Assembly (NCBI RefSeq): GCF_002797975.1 | Contig: NZ_PGET01000001.1 | Coordinates: forward strand, 3,348,001 to 3,412,000 | Direction: 5' to 3' | Source of the DNA: [Clostridium] celerecrescens 18A | Lineage (GTDB): Bacteria > Bacillota > Clostridia > Lachnospirales > Lachnospiraceae | Length of the DNA stretch: 64,000 nt | In this document: in pieces, positions 60,742-64,000 of the stretch | Layout of the letters: the number at the start of each line of letters is the position of its first letter | Numbering within the stretch: position 1 is the first letter of the stretch | Translations under genes and position numbers: made by a program | The notes under the pieces: generated by a model | Seen by the model: only the letters and a program-made list of their open reading frames with translations | Database searches by the model: none | What the model was told of the DNA's origin: nothing

Positions 60742-61734
60742 TCATTTTGTGAAATTGTTAAATATCTTTTTTAAAAGTTCCCAGACGTTATCACCGTAAT
60801 TACTTACCAAAACGATCATCAGCCTTTTATCTGCATCATAGCTGGAAATAAAACTGACACCTGGATCACAGCCTTGAAAATATGGGCTGTAACCCTTATC
60901 CAGCTTTTTTAACCAAATGCCGTAACCATAGCATTGCGCATCTCCGCTATGATTTGCCATCATAGCCGTCGCCATCTCTGGCGAAAGCAATTGGCCGGAA
61001 ATCAAATGCTCCCAAAATAAGCTTATATCATTTACTGTTGTAAAGGCGCCGCCTGCACCTGTACCTTTTGCGTCCACGCTGAAAATATTAGTGCGGTAAT
61101 CATCACCTTTCTCATTGTAAATATAATTTACCGCACATTTTGCAGGCAGTCTGTCCAATTCATAATACCCGGTGCTAACCATACCGCAAGGAGCAAATAC
61201 ATTTTCTCTCAGATACTCATCAAACACTGATCCTGTTATTTTTTCAATTATCATAGCCAGCACGACAAAGCCAGTATTATTATATTGAAACCTGCTTCCC
61301 CGCGGATACATCATTGGCTTATCAATAAAAAGCGGTAACAGGTCCTTATTTGAGCGTATCTTATAGTTTGGAAAATCTCTCCACAGTTCTTCATAGTCAC
61401 TCATAACCCCTTCATCAAAGTAATCCGGTATTCCAGAAGTATGGGTTAGTAATTCCTCTATGGTTATTGTACCATCTATGTCCTTTAAATGAAAATTGAA
61501 AATATTTCCTATTTCATCATCAAAATTGAGCAATCCTCGTTCTATCAGCTGCAATATTCCAACAGCTACAAAAACCTTTCCTGCAGATGCCGTCGCAAAT
61601 TTTGTATCGTTTTCATTTGGAATCTTATTAGGTAAATCCGCATACCCAAATGACTTCTGAAAAACCGTTTCATTACCTATTTGTATGAGCACACAGCCCC
61701 TGAAGTCCATACCGATCAAGTCCTTTATATCCAT
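60742..61734 (-). CDS. Serine hydrolase of the beta-lactamase (class C/penicillin-binding) family
   Basis: 330 residues, no signal peptide. The active-site motif S50-A-G-K53 (SxxK) and Y151-N-N153 (YxN-type) are visible, matching the S12 peptidase/class C beta-lactamase fold. ATASAGKVF and YPRGSRFQYNNTGFVVLAMIIEKITG are the surrounding segments. Possible roles are esterase, D-amino peptidase or beta-lactamase; the lack of an export signal makes drug resistance less likely. It lies alone, 200 bases from the neighbouring kinase-like gene. Confidence 0.85.
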   Translation of the reverse strand: MDIKDLIGMDFRGCVLIQIGNETVFQKSFGYADLPNKIPNENDTKFATASAGKVFVAVGILQLIERGLLNFDDEIGNIFNFHLKDIDGTITIEELLTHTSGIPDYFDEGVMSDYEELWRDFPNYKIRSNKDLLPLFIDKPMMYPRGSRFQYNNTGFVVLAMIIEKITGSVFDEYLRENVFAPCGMVSTGYYELDRLPAKCAVNYIYNEKGDDYRTNIFSVDAKGTGAGGAFTTVNDISLFWEHLISGQLLSPEMATAMMANHSGDAQCYGYGIWLKKLDKGYSPYFQGCDPGVSFISSYDADKRLMIVLVSNYGDNVWELLKKIFNNFTK

Positions 61735-62092
61735 ATACGCATGATTCCTTTCTGCTGGTTTTTTTGTAATCTTTCCTCAGTATAACATAAGTACATTAAA
61801 AATGAAGCATCCCAAATTCAATCATTTCCCCATAAAAAACAGATCTCCATAACTGGAAATCTGTTTATGTTCCTTAAAATTGGGCGAGTGAAAATGGGGC
61901 CGAACATTACCGCCGCAGAATCTATGTAAAATATAAGAAGAGCACATTCTTTGACATTTGTCCGCAGCTTGTCCACCAGTTCATTTGATTGCCGTATAAT
62001 CATAGAGAAATTAACTTATGACCTTACAGCAAAGGAATCGTAATCTGTCTTCAGCTTTTCTCAGCTGCATTCAAACTGTAAATACAAAAATA
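61735..62092. other. Intergenic stretch with a stem-loop between hydrolase gene and rRNA operon
   Basis: About 358 bases. A stem AAACAGATCTCCA/TGGAAATCTGTTT (61837-61867, one mismatch) is followed by a six-T run on the minus strand, so it looks like a terminator of a minus-strand transcript. The 61-codon frame across 61818-62003 ends inside the hairpin and has no ribosome binding site, so I do not call it. No promoter for the hydrolase gene was picked with confidence. Confidence 0.55.
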
Positions 62093-62126
62093 TAGCGAAA
62101 ACCTTAGTAAATTAAGGCTTTCGCTA
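62093..62126 (-). terminator. Terminator of the rRNA-tRNA-Gly transcript
   Basis: TAGCGAAA-CCTTA and TAAGG-TTTCGCTA arms (62093-62126) with a 6-base loop, followed on the minus strand by TATTTTTG. It lies 11 bases beyond the tRNA-Gly 3' end. Confidence 0.88.
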
Positions 62127-62137
62127 CATATAAAAAA

Positions 62138-62210
62138 AGCGCGAGACGGGACTCGAACCCGCGACCCCGACCTTGGCAAGGTCGTACTCCACCAACTGAG
62201 CCACTCGCGC
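62138..62210 (-). tRNA. tRNA-Gly (anticodon GCC)
   Basis: Seventy-three bases: acceptor GCGCGAG/CTCGCGC with discriminator U, D arm GCTC...GAGT, anticodon arm CGACC-TTGCCAA-GGTCG (anticodon GCC) and T loop TTCGAGT. It lies about 95 bases beyond the 23S 3' end and is transcribed with it. Confidence 0.96.
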
Positions 62211-62304
62211 ATATCTCTTCTTTACTTTTGAGACATATACCCTCAAAACCACACATTGCTACATATCTATCTTCATCCGTTCTTTCCTCTTACCTAAACC
62301 AACC

Positions 62305-64000
<1,696 letters not shown>

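Noticed and set aside
61818-62003. 61-codon minus-strand frame between the hydrolase gene and the rRNA operon
   Set aside because: No ribosome binding site, it runs into a hairpin with a T-run, and no family is recognisable.

Overview
The window looks like a chromosomal segment of a Gram-positive, anaerobic Clostridia species. The gene content fits Lachnospiraceae best, perhaps a Lacrimispora-like species, but this is inferred from protein style and gene order and no search was run. Supporting signs are the oxygen-labile two-subunit serine dehydratase, Rex, FeoAB, YesMN/LplABC-type sugar systems, AGGAGG-type ribosome binding sites and moderately low GC. There are no phage, transposase, integrase or CRISPR genes in the window.

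Layout. 0-12.9 kb is mainly housekeeping: the end of a PHP-family histidinol phosphatase, sdaAB-sdaAA (serine deamination), argH, a YfhO/GtrA membrane pair, an ApbE lipoprotein with a CbiK-type cobaltochelatase, an iron alcohol dehydrogenase, a LysR-rex pair and queA. 12.9-31.2 kb holds a membrane-anchored hypothetical, tRNA-Arg(CCG), a DUF5688-like protein, a split ThrE-type exporter, feoAB under a strong promoter that contains a Fur-like box, uvrB, a threonine-aldolase-type enzyme, ftsE-ftsX followed by a decayed M23 peptidase gene and ctpA, a CdaR-like regulator, an MsmK/UgpC-type sugar ABC ATPase, a methyltransferase, cvfB and an acyl-ACP thioesterase.

31.2-54.4 kb is an accessory glycan region made of two modules, punctuated by three identical tRNA-Gln(CUG) genes in the same orientation at 31.17, 44.13 and 54.35 kb. 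Module 1 has an LplABC-like importer, a Cys-type sulfatase, a DUF2264 protein, a GH88 unsaturated glucuronyl hydrolase and an orphan 589-residue protein, with a divergent membrane-bound AraC sensor-regulator. Module 2 has a second sugar importer and a GH2 enzyme, divergent from a YesM/YesN two-component system cotranscribed with a GH105 unsaturated uronide hydrolase. All the enzymes lack signal peptides, so the likely logic is uptake of sulfated, lyase-generated oligouronides followed by desulfation and hydrolysis in the cytosol. Neither importer has its own ATPase; the MsmK-like ATPase at 27-28 kb is the obvious candidate for both.

54.5-61.7 kb carries an ECF sigma factor with an RsgI-like anti-sigma, a cation diffusion facilitator, truA, a VanZ-like protein, an L,D-transpeptidase, a cytidylate-kinase-like protein and a serine beta-lactamase-family hydrolase. 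The right end (62.1-64 kb) is the 3' part of a ribosomal RNA operon on the minus strand: partial 23S rRNA, then tRNA-Gly(GCC), then a terminator.

The most interesting unexplained elements are the tRNA-Gln-bounded glycan modules, two tandem intergenic repeats with nested hairpins (6.7 and 28.6 kb), the degraded M23 gene between ftsX and ctpA, and the ECF/RsgI-like signalling pair.
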